Program-made: the position numbers and the translations under genes
Shown: positions 8,695 through 17,359 of the stretch, piece by piece
How the letters are laid out: each line of letters begins with the position of its first letter
Position numbering within the stretch: position 1 is the first letter of the stretch
Source of the DNA: an uncultured Rikenellaceae bacterium
GTDB taxonomy: Bacteria; Bacteroidota; Bacteroidia; Bacteroidales; Rikenellaceae
DNA: 64,000 bases
Direction: 5' to 3'
Assembly (NCBI GenBank): GCA_944321925.1
Contig: CALUND010000006.1
Coordinates: forward strand, 1 to 64,000
The notes under the pieces: generated by a model
Databases searched by the model: none
Seen by the model: only the letters and a program-made list of their open reading frames with translations
What the model was told of the DNA's origin: nothing

Positions 8695-10029
8695 ATGAAT
8701 GTCAATCAATTAATGGCAGACCTGGAACGCCGGCACCCCGGCGAGAAAGAGTACCTGCAAGCCGTTCGCGAAGTGTTGATGACCGTGGAAGAGACCTACA
8801 ACCGTCACCCGGAATTCGAAGCGAACAAAATCGCGGAACGGATCGTAGAACCCGATCGTATCTTCACGTTCAAAGTGGTCTGGGTCGATGACAAGGGAAC
8901 CCCACAGGTCAACACCGGCTATCGCATCCAGTTCAATAACGCCATCGGCCCCTACAAAGGGGGACTGAGATTCCACTCCAGCGTCAACCTGTCGATCCTG
9001 AAATTCCTCGGATTCGAACAGATCTTCAAAAATGCCCTTACCACACTGCCCATGGGCGGTGCAAAGGGCGGTTCGGACTTCAACCCGAAAGGAAAGTCCG
9101 ACCGCGAGATCATGCGTTTCTGCCAGGCATTCATGACCGAACTGTGGCGACACATCGGCCCCGAAACCGACGTACCGGCAGGTGACATCGGCGTTGGCGG
9201 ACGGGAGATTGGATTCCTCTACGGCATGTACCGCAAACTGGCTCAGGAAAATACGGGCGTGCTGACAGGGAAGGGGATGACCTACGGAGGATCCCTCATC
9301 CGTCCGGAAGCAACCGGATTCGGAGCGGTCTATTTCCTTCGCCAGATGCTCGAACGGGCCGGCATGCAACTCAAAGGACAGGTGATCGCCATCTCCGGCT
9401 TCGGTAATGTTGCCTGGGGCGCTGCAACCAAAGCCACCGAACTGGGAGCCAAAGTCGTCACAATCTCCGGACCCGACGGCTACATCTACGACGCCGAAGG
9501 ACTTACGCCTGAAAAAATCGCCTACATGCTGGAGCTGCGCGCCTCCAACAACGATGTCGTGGAGCCTTTCGCCGAAAAGTTCCCGGGCGCCAAATTCATC
9601 GCCGGCAAAAAACCCTGGGAGGTTAAGGTCGATATCGCCATGCCCTGTGCAACCCAAAACGAACTCAACGGCGAAGATGCCAAACAGCTGCTTGCCAACG
9701 GCGTGAAAATCGTCGCCGAAGTCTCCAACATGGGTTGTACGCCGGAAGCCATCGATGCCTTCATCGCGGCCAAGATCCCGTACGGACCGGGCAAGGCGGT
9801 CAATGCCGGAGGCGTAGCGACCTCCGGACTCGAAATGTCGCAAAACTCCATGAAGATGAACTGGACCGCGGAAGAGGTCGATGCCAAACTGCACCAGATC
9901 ATGTCCTCGATCCACCATGCATGCCTCGAATACGGCACGGAAGGCGACTACGTAAACTACATGAAAGGCGCCAACATCGCAGGATTCATGAAAGTGGCCA
10001 AGAGCATGGTCGAACAGGGCATTATCTGA
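8695..10029 (+). CDS. gdhA: Glutamate dehydrogenase, NADP-type hexameric
   Basis: A 444-residue cytoplasmic enzyme that interconverts 2-oxoglutarate plus ammonia and glutamate. The family motifs are clear: PYKGGLRFH (about residue 88), the catalytic lysine region LPMGGAKGGSDF (about 119-130), PAGDIGVGGREIGF (about 161-174) and the Rossmann motif ISGFGNVAWG (about 231-240). The length is that of the small hexameric GdhA type. It stands alone after the PEP synthase-like gene, 80 nt downstream, with a TATCTTTA -7-like element at about 8646-8653. A strong terminator follows, embedded in repeat copy B. NADP specificity is assumed from the subfamily. Confidence 0.95.
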   Translation: MNVNQLMADLERRHPGEKEYLQAVREVLMTVEETYNRHPEFEANKIAERIVEPDRIFTFKVVWVDDKGTPQVNTGYRIQFNNAIGPYKGGLRFHSSVNLSILKFLGFEQIFKNALTTLPMGGAKGGSDFNPKGKSDREIMRFCQAFMTELWRHIGPETDVPAGDIGVGGREIGFLYGMYRKLAQENTGVLTGKGMTYGGSLIRPEATGFGAVYFLRQMLERAGMQLKGQVIAISGFGNVAWGAATKATELGAKVVTISGPDGYIYDAEGLTPEKIAYMLELRASNNDVVEPFAEKFPGAKFIAGKKPWEVKVDIAMPCATQNELNGEDAKQLLANGVKIVAEVSNMGCTPEAIDAFIAAKIPYGPGKAVNAGGVATSGLEMSQNSMKMNWTAEEVDAKLHQIMSSIHHACLEYGTEGDYVNYMKGANIAGFMKVAKSMVEQGII

Positions 10030-10075
10030 TCGCACGACCAAACAGGCCCGACGTTATAGGGAGCGCCTTTACAAA

Positions 10076-10114
10076 GATGCAACAGTCTAAGAGATTGGAC
10101 TGTTGCATCTTTTA
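10076..10114 (+). terminator. Terminator of gdhA
   Basis: GATGCAACAGTC pairs with GACTGTTGCATC and is followed by TTTTATT. The stem is almost the same sequence as the gcvT terminator at 3027-3061. Confidence 0.85.
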
Positions 10115-10191
10115 TTAAATAGGACAAAGTAATGAAAAGGCAACGGTTTTATTTCCCGTTGCTGCGTTGGTATTCATAACTTCAAATAAAC
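10076..10191 (+). repeat. Inverted-repeat copy B (terminator plus about 80 nt)
   Basis: The reverse complement of 10076-10191 aligns along its whole length with 2948-3061, with small gaps. The shared order is terminator hairpin, spacer, AAAAGGCAACGGTT block, then TTCATAACTTCAAATAA at the outer end. AT-rich sequence starts immediately beyond it. Confidence 0.75.
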
Positions 10192-10933
10192 TGATTCGAA
10201 AATCGATAATATCGTACATTGGCAATACCCCTTCAATGAGTGTTTATTTGTTCGCGAATTATTTTCCACCTTTACAATATTTTGTGCAGCAATGCACTTG
10301 ACAGACATACTGAAAGTGTTTTCGCACTGTTCTTACATGAAAATGTGGAAGTTTTCTAAAGAGAAAGGATGGACGAACAGCACTCTTTCTTGTTTAGAAT
10401 ATGGCAGGAGGACACGTTCTGTGTTCTTATACCCCATATCTATTTCAGATGTGGGGTATTGCGTCGTTTATTTTCTTTTAGGTTATTCCACAACCGTCAT
10501 GTAGATAAACGAAATCAGCTCCAGGCTTGAACCAAAATACAGTTTATACCAATCTAATATATAGCTATTAATATATTGCTTTGCAGTAACTTTGTTACCA
10601 CTAAGTTCCCGTTTCTTTCCGGTTTTTCAAAATAATCATAGTCATCACAGCAAAGATTTGTTATTGTTTAAATTGATGATTCCATTGAAATATCAAAATG
10701 GAATTTATTTCTTATTGCTTTGCGCATTTATTATCGCAAAATTCAATGTATTTTTGTAGCAAAACTCAGAGAGTCATAAAGTTGAATAGAATTAAAGCAG
10801 CATCAAACATAGACCAAAACTTGCTACTACGCATTCGTCAATAGCTTTATGACAAGCAAAGAACTATGACGAAGAACTGAAAATAGACATTGCCAATAAT
10901 ACAAGGAGAAGATTATAAATAATAAGGTTGAAT
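10192..10933. other. AT-rich intergenic stretch with two hairpins
   Basis: No supported gene. A 70-codon open frame at 10292-10504 has no recognisable features. A stem of about 12 bp at 10430-10459 (TACCCCATATCT with AGATGTGGGGTA) is followed by a T-rich run and could be a leftover terminator. ATTCCATT at 10679-10686 pairs with AATGGAAT at 10697-10704. A TATTTTTG -7-like element lies at 10749-10756, about 180 nt before the next gene. Confidence 0.4.
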
Positions 10934-11431
10934 ATGAAAACTATAAAGATTATATTACTACTGTTCTGTATCATTTTAGGACTCAATACTAAAGCACAAA
11001 CAGTAAGTTATACTTATAAAGCACTTGCAGCTGAAGGTTGTAGCATGGAATATAGTGTGGCAAAGCAAGACACCATATATTCGATAGTAACCACAGTGCG
11101 TTCAGACAGGATGAATTTCCTCACTGAACCAACAATGAAAGTTAGGACATTTACAGGCAAATATCTTGAACTACGAGGTAGAGTGATTGGCAATGGAAGT
11201 CAATCCGCAGGTATTATAAGTGGGAATATTGTAATACCCGTTCCAATAATAAGTTCTACTGCACAATTTAAGATTACTCCACAGCAACTTGAAATCTTGA
11301 ATGAAGGTGTGGAGAAAATTCATTTATCTATGACACCTATGAATCACGAACGTACCTTCAAAAAAGATAAGATAGGGAAGAAACTATATCAGTTCTATCT
11401 GAAAGAAAAACAAAAAGACGAAAATTTCTAA
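10934..11431 (+). CDS. Secreted hypothetical protein
   Basis: About 165 residues from the ATG at 10934; a TTG two codons earlier is less likely. A clear signal peptide (basic MKTIKI, then a run of Ile/Leu, then LNTKAQ) suggests export by Sec, with cleavage after the Ala-Gln region. The mature part is beta-rich and ends in a highly charged, Lys-rich tail. No family was recognised. The gene is AT-rich and sits alone between two core segments, flanked by non-coding AT-rich DNA, consistent with a recently acquired accessory gene. Confidence 0.6.
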   Translation: MKTIKIILLLFCIILGLNTKAQTVSYTYKALAAEGCSMEYSVAKQDTIYSIVTTVRSDRMNFLTEPTMKVRTFTGKYLELRGRVIGNGSQSAGIISGNIVIPVPIISSTAQFKITPQQLEILNEGVEKIHLSMTPMNHERTFKKDKIGKKLYQFYLKEKQKDENF

Positions 11432-11616
11432 ATCAGATAGAATAAGATCCGCTTTTGAATGCCGCTTAGCCCCGAAACCTCATACACGCCAAACAATCGT
11501 GCGATTTGGCTCTGAGTCATCCAGACCTTACCATCGACCAGTCGGCCCAGAATCGTACAGTACTGCGATAACGATTGGAGAACGCCACTCTTCTCGAAAT
11601 TTGCCTTCTCCTGCAA
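11428..11616 (-). pseudogene. Fragment of an HTH (RhuM-like) protein
   Basis: The 62-codon frame has no ATG and stops abruptly. Its middle part, LGRLVDGKVWMTQSQIARLFGVY, is the typical start of small Bacteroidetes RhuM-like proteins in which VWLTQ-x-QIA-x-LF begins a helix-turn-helix. The homology ends at residue 46, after which the sequence changes character, so this is probably the remnant of a gene cut during insertion or deletion. Confidence 0.4.
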
Positions 11617-11719
11617 CTGAGCCGCTCACTTATTTCCGGAACATTCCCATAAAAACACGATCATCGTGCTTTTATACGCTATTGCGCCTGTCCTGGGCAG
11701 GGTCCAGGTCTATAAATTG

Positions 11720-11755
11720 AAAACGGGGAGAGCGCTTTTTCTCCCCGTTTTTTAT
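11720..11755. terminator. Bidirectional terminator
   Basis: AAAACGGGGAG (11720-11730) pairs with CTCCCCGTTTT (11741-11751), with T-runs on both strands. It ends the minus-strand epimerase gene at 11855 and would also stop readthrough from the left. Confidence 0.8.
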
Positions 11756-11854
11756 GCGACATCCTTCCCAATGCGTCGACCCGGACCATTCCGGATTCTC
11801 TGCCAGGCAACCCAATCAATCCGACAGACCCGGCAGGAGAGTCCGTCTGTCTGA

Positions 11855-12829
11855 TCAGGCGTCTCGCTGTCCGAAGCAATCGCGACAAACACTCCGCGGC
11901 ACGGCATCGGGCTTCGCAAGCATCTTTTCTATCCCCGACGGATAAGACATGATGGAAAAATTGGGGAAACGGCGCTTGAATTTGGTCGAGTCGAACAGAC
12001 AATCGCAGGCGTAACGGGGCAACAACTCACGCAGTTCCCGTTGTCGCTTGCTCTTCAAGGCCTTCCACCACAGCTGTCCTCGGCTCAATACACGATAGGG
12101 GAGTGGCCGACCAACCACCTCCGACGCTCGTGACATGATCTGCGCGTAGGTCAATCGGGCATCGTCGCAGGGCAGATGCCACGTCTGACCATAAGCATCC
12201 GGTGTATTTCCTATCAGGGCCGTAGCCCGAGCCGCATCGGGTGTCCAGATCAACGTGCGAAGCGTGTGATCGCTCAACAGAATCTCCGACTCGGCTCTGC
12301 GTTTTATTCTACTGAATACCAAAGAGTTGGTTATACTTTTCGTCAGGCCCGGCCCATAAAATTCCGGAGCGCGACAGATGACTGCCTCGATACGCCCCCG
12401 ATCCATCTCGGCCAACAACATCTCGGCCATCTTGGCCCGTATCGCGCCTTTCTTACCAACCGGCGCAAAAGCAGTTCTCTCCGTCTGCAGCCGATCGTCT
12501 TGCGGATACATGTAGGTGTTATCGAAAAAGACCAATTTTACATCATACCGTTCGCATGCACCGATCACATTCTTCATGATGACTGGAAAGCATTGCCGCC
12601 ACACTTTTGTCTCCATCGGCAATCCGACAGTCAAATAGGCGATATCGCTTCCACGAATCGCCTCAAAAGTTTCGGCCGCATTCATCAAATCGGCCGCAAA
12701 AAGCCGATCCGACTCCTGCACGTTTCGCGGATGCCGACCAACCAATCGTATCTCGGAGGTGTAATGTTTGTGCAACTCTCTGGCAAGTTCCACGGCAATC
12801 TGTCCGCCTGCGCCCAAAATCGTCTGCAT
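11855..12829 (-). CDS. NAD-dependent epimerase/dehydratase family protein
   Basis: About 324 residues from the ATG at 12829 (MQTILGAGGQIA). This start is preferred to 12856 because it begins directly with the Rossmann strand and has AGAGAG upstream. The nucleotide-binding motif is GAGGQIA at residues 6-12. An extended-SDR layout follows, with VFFDNTYMYP in the catalytic region and RAPEFYGPG after it; the usual YxxxK is not cleanly preserved, so activity is uncertain. The end is unusually Cys-rich (CDCLF, SVCRDCFGQ). It lies downstream of the threonine dehydrogenase-like gene in the same orientation, but a terminator at 12882-12907 separates them. The substrate is unknown. Confidence 0.75.
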   Translation of the reverse strand: MQTILGAGGQIAVELARELHKHYTSEIRLVGRHPRNVQESDRLFAADLMNAAETFEAIRGSDIAYLTVGLPMETKVWRQCFPVIMKNVIGACERYDVKLVFFDNTYMYPQDDRLQTERTAFAPVGKKGAIRAKMAEMLLAEMDRGRIEAVICRAPEFYGPGLTKSITNSLVFSRIKRRAESEILLSDHTLRTLIWTPDAARATALIGNTPDAYGQTWHLPCDDARLTYAQIMSRASEVVGRPLPYRVLSRGQLWWKALKSKRQRELRELLPRYACDCLFDSTKFKRRFPNFSIMSYPSGIEKMLAKPDAVPRSVCRDCFGQRDA

Positions 12830-12881
12830 GGTCTCTCTGTTTTCAGCGTGCAGCACTCAAAAGTCCTGCCATACAAAGAAT

Positions 12882-12907
12882 AAAAAAGCCCCGCAAAAAC
12901 GGGGCTT
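12882..12907 (-). terminator. Terminator of the threonine dehydrogenase-like gene
   Basis: AAGCCCCG (12886-12893) pairs with CGGGGCTT (12900-12907). The preceding A-run gives a U-tract on the minus strand. Confidence 0.85.
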
Positions 12908-12934
12908 CGGGTATTTGTTGATCGATCGGCCCTC

Positions 12935-13891
12935 TTAAATAAGACCTTTCTCCTTCTTCTCAGAGATGATGCGGAGCATGTCGGTCGTCATCAACTTGAG
13001 ATCCCACGCCGGCTTCCAACCCCATTCCTCACGCGCACAGGTATCATCGAGTCGGTTCGGCCAGCTCTCGGCAATTGCCTCCTTGACCGGATCCACGTTA
13101 TAATCCATCGTGAAGGAGGGCATCTGCTCCTTGATGGCGGCATAGATGATCTCCGGCGAGAAGCTCATCGAAGCGATGTTAAAGCTGTTACGATGGATCA
13201 ACCGCGAAGGATCGGCCTCCATCAACTCCACGCACGCCTTCAATGCGTCGGGCATGTAGATCATGTCCATGAAGACATCGTGGGAGATCGGACAGGTGAA
13301 CCGACCGTTCTTGACCGCCTCGTAGTAGATCTCTACGGCGTAATCGGTCGTACCGCCACCCGGCAACGTAACATTCGAAATGATTCCGGGGAAACGCACG
13401 CTACGCGTATCGACTCCGAAACGGGTATGATAATAGTCGCTCAACAACTCTCCTGTCACCTTGCAAACGCCGTAAACCGTCGTAGGACGCATGATCGTAT
13501 CCTGCGGCGTACCGTCTTTCGGCGAGTTGGGACCGAACGCACCGATCGAACTCGGGGTGAAAAGTGCGCATCCGAACCGACGGGCTATCTCCAGCGAGTT
13601 GATGAGAGCACCGATATTGATCTCCCAGGCCCGATTGGGATCTTTCTCGCCCGTTGCCGAAAGCAATGCGACAAGGTTGAAAATGGCATCGATGCGATAC
13701 TTTGAAACGATCGCGGCATAGGCCGGTACGTCCAGTGCATTGAGCACCTCGAAAGGACCCGTTTCGGAAAGTGCCTTGCACTCCCGCACGTCCGCAGCTA
13801 CGACATTGGTATCGCCGTAAATATTTCTCAGGTATACAGTCAGTTCCGAACCGATCTGACCACCTGCGCCCACAATAAGAATTCTTTTCAT
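12935..13891 (-). CDS. L-threonine 3-dehydrogenase, SDR (epimerase-like) type
   Basis: A 318-residue extended SDR enzyme. It begins with the NAD-binding motif GAGGQIGSE (residues 8-16), carries NLVALLSATGEKDP (about 91-104), a PSSIGAFGP segment and the catalytic YGVCK (about 140-144). The GGGTTDYAVEIYY and MDMIYMPDA segments match the short-chain threonine dehydrogenases of bacteria and mammals, which oxidise threonine to 2-amino-3-ketobutyrate. No glycine C-acetyltransferase (kbl) is adjacent. UDP-sugar epimerases share the fold but usually lack these segments. It is a single-gene unit with a -7 element at 13957-13964. Confidence 0.85.
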   Translation of the reverse strand: MKRILIVGAGGQIGSELTVYLRNIYGDTNVVAADVRECKALSETGPFEVLNALDVPAYAAIVSKYRIDAIFNLVALLSATGEKDPNRAWEINIGALINSLEIARRFGCALFTPSSIGAFGPNSPKDGTPQDTIMRPTTVYGVCKVTGELLSDYYHTRFGVDTRSVRFPGIISNVTLPGGGTTDYAVEIYYEAVKNGRFTCPISHDVFMDMIYMPDALKACVELMEADPSRLIHRNSFNIASMSFSPEIIYAAIKEQMPSFTMDYNVDPVKEAIAESWPNRLDDTCAREEWGWKPAWDLKLMTTDMLRIISEKKEKGLI

Positions 13892-13956
13892 AACTTCACA
13901 GAGAGCAATTTTTATTACAAGGTTAGGGACTGAAAAACATACTCTCTTCAGCCGCG

Positions 13957-13964
13957 CAAATATA
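13957..13964 (-). promoter_or_regulatory. -7 element of the threonine dehydrogenase-like gene
   Basis: CAAATATA on the plus strand reads TATATTTG on the minus strand, an exact TAnnTTTG match, 66 nt upstream of the start codon. No clear -33 element is seen. Confidence 0.5.
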
Positions 13965-14044
13965 GTTATTTTCAGAATATCTTATACAGGTATTTGCACA
14001 ATTCGAAAATGTTTCCTACTTTTGGGCCACCAAACAGGAAAAAT

Positions 14045-14116
<72 letters not shown>

Positions 14117-14125
14117 CTCTGGATC

Positions 14126-14158
14126 AAGAGGTTATCGGCAACGACAACCTCTTTTTTT
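14126..14158 (+). terminator. Terminator after tRNA-Thr
   Basis: AAGAGGTT (14126-14133) pairs with AACCTCTT (14146-14153), followed by a run of seven T. Confidence 0.9.
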
Positions 14159-14342
14159 GCGCTGTTCCGAAGACGATAAAAGAGCGGCATGATCGCAGTA
14201 AACCGAACGTGCATTTTCGTCAATCTCTCTGTTCGCAACGAGAAACGCCGATCAACATCCTCGAGCACAAATTCCGCACATCTTACGCCTGAATACGGCA
14301 TAAGTTTTTTATAAATTTGTGCTGACAACGAATGACGGGACC

Positions 14343-15245
14343 ATGATAAGTAATCTTTTATCCAAATATGTGTGGTTAGCCGAAACGATCTACTCGGCCA
14401 ACGGGATCACGTTTGCAGAGATAAATCAAAAATGGTTGGACAATGACTTGAGCGAAGGCATTAACTTGTCAAAACGGACTTTCCAGAAATGGAAAATAGC
14501 CATTGAAGAGCTCTTCGGTCTTATCATCGACTGCGAACGGAAAAACGGATACAGGTTCGTCATTCGCAATAAAGAGGATCTGCATCCGGACAACTTGACG
14601 GGATGGCTATTCAGGACACTGACCCTAAGCTCCAAATTGGAACGGTATAAATCGCTCGGCAGCTACATCCTGTTGGAGGATATCTTCGTAAAAGAAGATC
14701 TGCTGACAACGATTCTGGAAGCCATCCGAAACAATACGACTCTTCTGATCACCTACAAAAGTTTTTACCGGGACGAAGCGACCTCGTTTGAAGTCGAGCC
14801 CTATTGCCTGAAAATATTTCAGCAACGCTGGTACCTCATCGCAAAAAGCAGCGGGTTCGAGACTCCGAGAATCTATGCATTGGACCGAATAGTGCATTTG
14901 CAGCCCACAGGCAATCCGTTCACCTACCCGAAAGACTTTTCGCCGGCCCGATTCTTCGCTTCATCTTACGGAGTGATCGTCGACGAAACGATCGAAGCCG
15001 AAAACATAGAACTAAAAATCGGCGCATCGCAGGTGCCCTATCTGCGTTCTCTGCCACTTCACCACTCCCAACAGGAGGTAGAACAAACGGAAAAATACAC
15101 GATCTTTCGATTGCGGATGGCTCCGACCTTCGACTTCGAACAGCAAATTCTCAGCCTGGGAGAATATGTCGAGGTGCTTTCGCCGCTTTGGTTCCGAGAA
15201 CGCATGGTGCACAGAATTGAAAAAATGATGAAACAATACAAATAA
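14343..15245 (+). CDS. WYL-domain transcriptional regulator
   Basis: About 300 residues from the ATG at 14343; a GTG at 14319 overlaps the -7 element (TAAATTTG, 14312-14319) and is unlikely. The N-terminal part is a winged-helix-like DNA-binding region with LSKRTFQKWKIAIEELFG. The WYL domain follows, with QQRWYLIAKS (about residues 159-168), RIYALDRI (about 175-182) and a C-terminal WCX-like part. WYL regulators bind nucleic-acid-related ligands and often control defence or DNA-damage genes. It is the first gene of an apparent operon with a small protein and a uracil-glycosylase-like protein. It lies next to tRNA-Thr, a common integration site. Confidence 0.85.
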   Translation: MISNLLSKYVWLAETIYSANGITFAEINQKWLDNDLSEGINLSKRTFQKWKIAIEELFGLIIDCERKNGYRFVIRNKEDLHPDNLTGWLFRTLTLSSKLERYKSLGSYILLEDIFVKEDLLTTILEAIRNNTTLLITYKSFYRDEATSFEVEPYCLKIFQQRWYLIAKSSGFETPRIYALDRIVHLQPTGNPFTYPKDFSPARFFASSYGVIVDETIEAENIELKIGASQVPYLRSLPLHHSQQEVEQTEKYTIFRLRMAPTFDFEQQILSLGEYVEVLSPLWFRERMVHRIEKMMKQYK

Positions 15246-15283
15246 CATTATCTTATTTTTAACTTTTATAAACTTTTACAATT

Positions 15284-15523
15284 ATGGCACTCTGGAAAAT
15301 CAGAGCAAAGCGCAAATTCAACAGCGGAGCAGTCGCTTTTGAACCCGGAATGGAAATCGACTTCGTATTGGCCGCAGGAGCCACTACACCCTGGGCCCAA
15401 CTCGCTCACCGCCAGGCAATCGCCGAGGCTTTCATCAACAAATACGGATTGAAATGTTCCGTGGAGAAGTTCGTGCAACAGATCAACAACGTCAACTTCG
15501 ATTACCAACTCATTCATAAATAG
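15284..15523 (+). CDS. Small conserved-looking protein of unknown function
   Basis: 79 residues, basic N-terminus (MALWKIRAKRKFNSG), a short beta-rich middle part and a helical C-terminal half. No signal peptide, membrane segment or known motif is seen. It starts 38 nt after the WYL gene and ends 8 nt before the uracil-glycosylase-like gene, so it very likely belongs to the same operon. Codon use is like the core genes. The function was not recognised. Confidence 0.65.
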   Translation: MALWKIRAKRKFNSGAVAFEPGMEIDFVLAAGATTPWAQLAHRQAIAEAFINKYGLKCSVEKFVQQINNVNFDYQLIHK

Positions 15524-15531
15524 CGATTTCC

Positions 15532-16278
15532 ATGAGCATCCACGAACAAGAAAACATTCTATGGGATGCGTGGTGCGACAGCTATCCCGCAACAGTCCGT
15601 GATCTTTTTGTCATGGACGGACTGTGCTGCAATGGAGAGTTATGCAACGACAACTGGAATTCCGAGCCGGGTAATGAGGAGGAGCTGTGGGCAAATGCCA
15701 AAAGGAAGATCGTATTCCTGATGAAAGATCCCAACAGCAACCCCGGTGAAGATTACAGGAGGTGGGGCTGGCGAGCCATTACGGCAAAATTTTTCAAAGT
15801 GATTTTCAACTGGCTGCAGGGCCTGAGCGAAATAACTCCGACCTACACGCCATTGTTGGAGGAGCGTTCATACCTCGATCCTGCCAACCAAGTGGTTTTG
15901 AAATATCCGTTGGCCATAGTCAATGTGAAAAAAATATCGGGAAGCTCTTCCGTGCACAACAACACGGTCTATGATTATGCTGAACGGGACGCCGCATTTC
16001 TCCGGAAACAGGTACGAGATATTTTGCAGCCCAACATCGTCGTTTGCGGAGGAGGCTCAGGCTCGATTCTGGATATTGTCCAAAAATACATTTATCCGGA
16101 ATTCGAGGATCGGCTGGAAAAAGTAAACAACTGGTGCTATTATCTGAGCGAACCCGAATTGTTGCTGATCAACAGCTGGCATCCCTCTGCCAGAATCTCG
16201 GACGCCGAAAAAATAGACGACATGATGCGTAATGTCGCCGATCTGATCCGCAAAAAGAGTCCCAAGCTTTTCAAATAG
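15532..16278 (+). CDS. Uracil-DNA-glycosylase-superfamily-like protein
   Basis: A 248-residue cytoplasmic protein. Features reminiscent of the UDG fold are KIVFLMKDPNSNPG (about residues 61-74, resembling the first catalytic loop), YPLAIVNVKK (about 122-131), IVVCGGGSG (about 167-175) and LLINSWHPSARIS near the C-terminus (about 214-226), which matches the HPS motif of family 4/5-type enzymes. A pair of Cys-rich loops (GLCCNGELCND) lies near residues 30-40. Whether it excises a base is unknown. Operon membership with a WYL regulator suggests a stress- or defence-linked role, which is inference. Confidence 0.55.
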   Translation: MSIHEQENILWDAWCDSYPATVRDLFVMDGLCCNGELCNDNWNSEPGNEEELWANAKRKIVFLMKDPNSNPGEDYRRWGWRAITAKFFKVIFNWLQGLSEITPTYTPLLEERSYLDPANQVVLKYPLAIVNVKKISGSSSVHNNTVYDYAERDAAFLRKQVRDILQPNIVVCGGGSGSILDIVQKYIYPEFEDRLEKVNNWCYYLSEPELLLINSWHPSARISDAEKIDDMMRNVADLIRKKSPKLFK

Positions 16279-16310
16279 GCTTCAACGTTTCCGTATTGAG
16301 TCCGTATTGA

Positions 16311-16360
16311 AAAAGAGGCTGGTCGTATGCTGATTCGAGGATACGACCAGCCTCTTTTTT
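16311..16360 (+). terminator. Strong terminator of the WYL operon
   Basis: An 18-bp perfect stem, 16311-16328 with 16341-16358 (AAAAGAGGCTGGTCGTAT and its complement), is followed by a T-run. Confidence 0.95.
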
Positions 16361-16620
16361 TACCAAATTTTTCTCAATACGCAGGATCCTCCCTCAGGGA
16401 ATCTCTCCGATCGGCGACCTTGACCGGAAGCGCGTTCTTCTCGCCTCTGCTGCCATGAATTTTTGCCTGTATAATCCTCTCCAACCGTACCGGTTCCCTG
16501 TCAACACGCCACCCAATTCCCAACAGGAAACAACTCGCGACAAATTTTGACGACAACGCTGCATCTGTCTCGGCCGAGCCTCCCAATATCAAAAAAATTT
16601 TACTTTTCCGTTTGTTTCCG

Positions 16621-16628
16621 TATCTTTG
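16621..16628 (+). promoter_or_regulatory. -7 element of the rod-shaped RNA
   Basis: TATCTTTG is an exact match to TAnnTTTG. It lies just before the structured RNA region, placing a transcription start near 16633-16640. Confidence 0.5.
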
Positions 16629-16639
16629 AGTGACATATT

Positions 16640-16835
16640 TTGGAAACACGGAAAGTGTTGCTTATTCTCGTCGAACGAACGTAGGAAATTCGCAAAAGGT
16701 GGAGAATGGCAGACATCTTGCCGCGTCGTATCCATACCTCTTTATGGATAGGCGTGGGGCTGTTGCTTATTTACACCTTGGGTATCCTACGACCTGTTTG
16801 ACAAAATAAGTACCGGCACCACGCTTTCTTTCTAT
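16640..16835 (+). ncRNA. Long rod-shaped structured RNA, 6S-like candidate
   Basis: Successive short stems pair 5' and 3' halves in order: CTTATT 16661-16666 with 16805-16810, GTCGAAC 16670-16676 with 16796-16802, CGTAGG 16680-16685 with 16786-16791, and AAGGTG 16696-16701 with 16774-16779. A terminal hairpin, TATCCATA 16729-16736 with 16743-16750, closes the rod. A small GGCAG/CTTGCC hairpin sits beside a central open region. A ~190-nt rod with a central bubble is the plan of 6S RNA, the regulator of RNA polymerase. The region is not coding. An unrelated Bacteroidales RNA, or a leader of the next gene, is the alternative. Confidence 0.5.
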
Positions 16836-16897
16836 TCGAACCCATCAAAATAAACCGTCGCTGAGGGCCGGAGCGGCAACCTAAACTTATTACAGCA

Positions 16898-17359
16898 ATG
16901 AAAAAGTTACTTTTCGTGTTGGCGGCCCTGCTGATCGTCTCGGGTGCCTTTGCTCAAAACAAAACGGCTTATCTGGATCTCTACCAACGGGGCGGAGCCC
17001 AACGCCTGAAAACAACCCTCATGTACAACAACACGCCGGTCCAACTCGGCCGAAGAAACCTCGCGGAGGTGCTCAACATGTTGTCGGATCTGGGATGGGA
17101 GATAGACCGGATGTACCACATAAGACGGTCTCTCAAATGGCCTGTTACCCGACACAAATACCACATCATTCTGAGAAAAGAGTACCAAGCGGGCGAAAAT
17201 CCCTTCACGGGGCTTTCTCCTGCCGAGATTGCAAAAAAAATGTACAGCTCCTCTTTCCTCTCCCAAGCAACCACCTCGATCGACAACTCGGCACTCTGTC
17301 AACATACAGATTTGGCCGAGGTGCACAGCCCTGAAAAGGAGGTCAACATCGGACGATAA
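16898..17359 (+). CDS. Secreted hypothetical protein
   Basis: 153 residues with a clear signal peptide (MKKLLFVLAALLIVSGAFAQ, cleavage after AFA). The mature protein starts NKTAYLDLYQRGG and includes a segment on either side of LGWEIDRMY (about residues 66-74) with alternating strands and helices. The C-terminal tail is polar and probably disordered. The family was not recognised. It lies directly downstream of the structured RNA, separated by about 60 nt. Confidence 0.65.
   Translation: MKKLLFVLAALLIVSGAFAQNKTAYLDLYQRGGAQRLKTTLMYNNTPVQLGRRNLAEVLNMLSDLGWEIDRMYHIRRSLKWPVTRHKYHIILRKEYQAGENPFTGLSPAEIAKKMYSSSFLSQATTSIDNSALCQHTDLAEVHSPEKEVNIGR

Noticed and set aside
10292..10504. 70-codon plus-strand frame
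   Set aside because: No protein-like features; it spans a terminator-like hairpin.
16374..16649. 91-codon minus-strand frame
   Set aside because: No start context and no domain; it overlaps the -7 element of the rod-shaped RNA.
16850..16897. SAM-riboswitch-like GAGGG/GGCAACC pattern before the secreted protein gene
   Set aside because: Only a few matching bases, without the stems of a SAM aptamer.
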